64,000 nucleotides of DNA from positions 166,768 to 230,767 of the forward strand of contig BQMF02000591.1 of NCBI GenBank assembly GCA_027922465.2, read 5' to 3'. Origin of the DNA: Turritopsis dohrnii (Eukaryota; Cnidaria; Hydrozoa; Anthoathecata; Oceaniidae). Position 1 is the first letter of the stretch, and every line of letters starts with the position of its first letter. A model generated the notes under the pieces. The model did not search any database. It was not told the DNA's origin and saw nothing but the letters and a program-made list of their open reading frames with translations. The translations under genes were made by a program, and so were the position numbers. Shown one piece after another: positions 63,473 to 64,000 of the stretch.

Positions 63473-64000
63473 TTAATTGCGGTTCTTTTGTATTTCAAAC
63501 CATAGCCAGTTGCCTATCAGACCAACCCCCAAAACTACGACTAGCCATGCATTGCTTGCTAGAGCTATGACACCTTTCTTCAGAAAGTTTAAGAGCCAGC
63601 TTACAACACTTCCAATGATCCCCGGCAATGCAGCTCCAAGTTTGCTTGCAAGTTTTCCGAGAAGGCGTCCAAGTGCTTCGAGCTGCTTCTTCACCCATTG
63701 CTGCACACAGCTCTTCCAGAAGCAGCAGGAGGACTTCCTGGAGGAGCACCACCACCACCTGTGAGAGAGGTTGCTATCGTTGATATTACCAGCGAAAACG
63801 CTGTTAAGATTGAAACGATTGTGATGCCTTGCTCTCGAAAGAGGATGCGAAGTTTCTCCCCTAGTGTTCTATCCTTGTCGAGGACTTTGAATACCGTCTC
63901 TTTGATGCGCGACCACTGGCTAGACAACTCCTTGCGGTTACCACTGAGCACCTCTAGTCGATCTGCACGCTCCGCTTTCAATTGGAGAGTCGTTCGCTTA
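63473..64000 (-). pseudogene. Hydrophobic Maverick protein, frameshifted, runs off the window
   Basis: The upstream frame (open to the window edge, down to 63691) carries LSGNRKELSSQWSRIKETVF and FREQGITIVSILTAFSLV with a Gly/Pro-rich end. The downstream frame (63706-63473) carries QQWVKKQLEALGRLLGKLAS, ALPGIIGSVVSWLLNFLKKG and a last membrane segment (WLVVVLGVGLIGNWLWF). These two blocks occur joined in cnidarian Maverick proteins I recall, so a frame change near 63700 broke the gene. At least three hydrophobic segments. The N-terminus lies outside the window. A membrane or internal virion protein is likely. Confidence 0.65.

Larger units (their letters stand above)
50640..64000 (+). mobile_element. 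Polinton/Maverick (adintovirus-like) element, left part
   Basis: Hallmark genes are a protein-primed family B DNA polymerase and a retroviral-like integrase, with a penton-like capsid protein and several small membrane proteins. The left boundary is approximate: coding begins at 51090 and repeats and a palindrome lie at 50640-51030, but the terminal inverted repeat cannot be confirmed because the right end is outside the window. Leftmost genes point right; from 59.6 kb both strands are used. Major capsid protein, FtsK/HerA-type ATPase and adenain-like protease are not seen here. Genes from the innexin rightward are mostly frameshifted, so this copy is defective. Confidence 0.9.

Overview
The window looks like a piece of an AT-rich metazoan nuclear genome, most likely a cnidarian and probably a hydrozoan. 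There are spliced genes with GT-AG introns, many nested transposable elements, a BEL/Pao retrotransposon, a Polinton/Maverick of the kind common in cnidarians, and an innexin gene (innexins are numerous in Hydrozoa and few in Anthozoa). The host assignment is inference. I see no convincing ordinary host gene: nearly everything recognisable is transposon- or virus-derived, so this is an accessory or repeat-rich region. I found no intact rRNA or tRNA gene and no CRISPR array.

Layout, left to right. 0-5 kb: a direct repeat pair, a Helitron 3' fragment, then a broken PIF/Harbinger element with a decayed DDE transposase (+) but an apparently intact two-exon MADF-BESS accessory gene (-). 5-9.4 kb: dispersed repeats, a foldback element made of GAAGTGAAA-type modules, a non-LTR RT fossil and a G-run. 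9.4-16.6 kb: a complete BEL/Pao element on the minus strand with LTRs that look identical; gag and pol are in different frames and pol has one in-frame TAG. 16.6-28.4 kb: repeat families, a TA-flanked MITE, a decayed Mutator-like transposase gene and a TTAA-flanked long-TIR element. 29.0-34.5 kb: six non-autonomous Helitrons head to tail. 35.2-36.6 kb: a MITE with 31-bp TIRs and an 11-bp target duplication. 39.3-42.3 kb: a decayed LINE (endonuclease plus RT) and a Helitron helicase fragment. 42.5-43.4 kb: a foldback element. 44.9-49.7 kb: a three-exon gene for a 911-residue DDE transposase-like protein with a C-terminal CXC domain, open throughout.

From about 50.6 kb to the right edge lies a Polinton/Maverick that continues outside the window. 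It encodes a protein-primed family B DNA polymerase (with an N-terminal SAP-like segment and an embedded HNH/endonuclease VII module), a D,D-35-E integrase, several small membrane proteins, a second SAP-like protein, an innexin, a TFIIS-type zinc ribbon protein, a two-TM coiled-coil protein, a penton-like capsid protein and further structural-type genes. Major capsid protein, packaging ATPase and protease are not seen and may lie beyond the right edge. Polymerase and integrase would replicate and insert the element, the penton-like and membrane proteins suggest virion formation, and the TFIIS ribbon and innexin suggest control of transcription and of cell-cell channels. The genes share a short AT-rich start context (TAATAAATG-like). 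The left half is intact except for one A-run frameshift, while most of the right half is frameshifted, so this copy is decaying.
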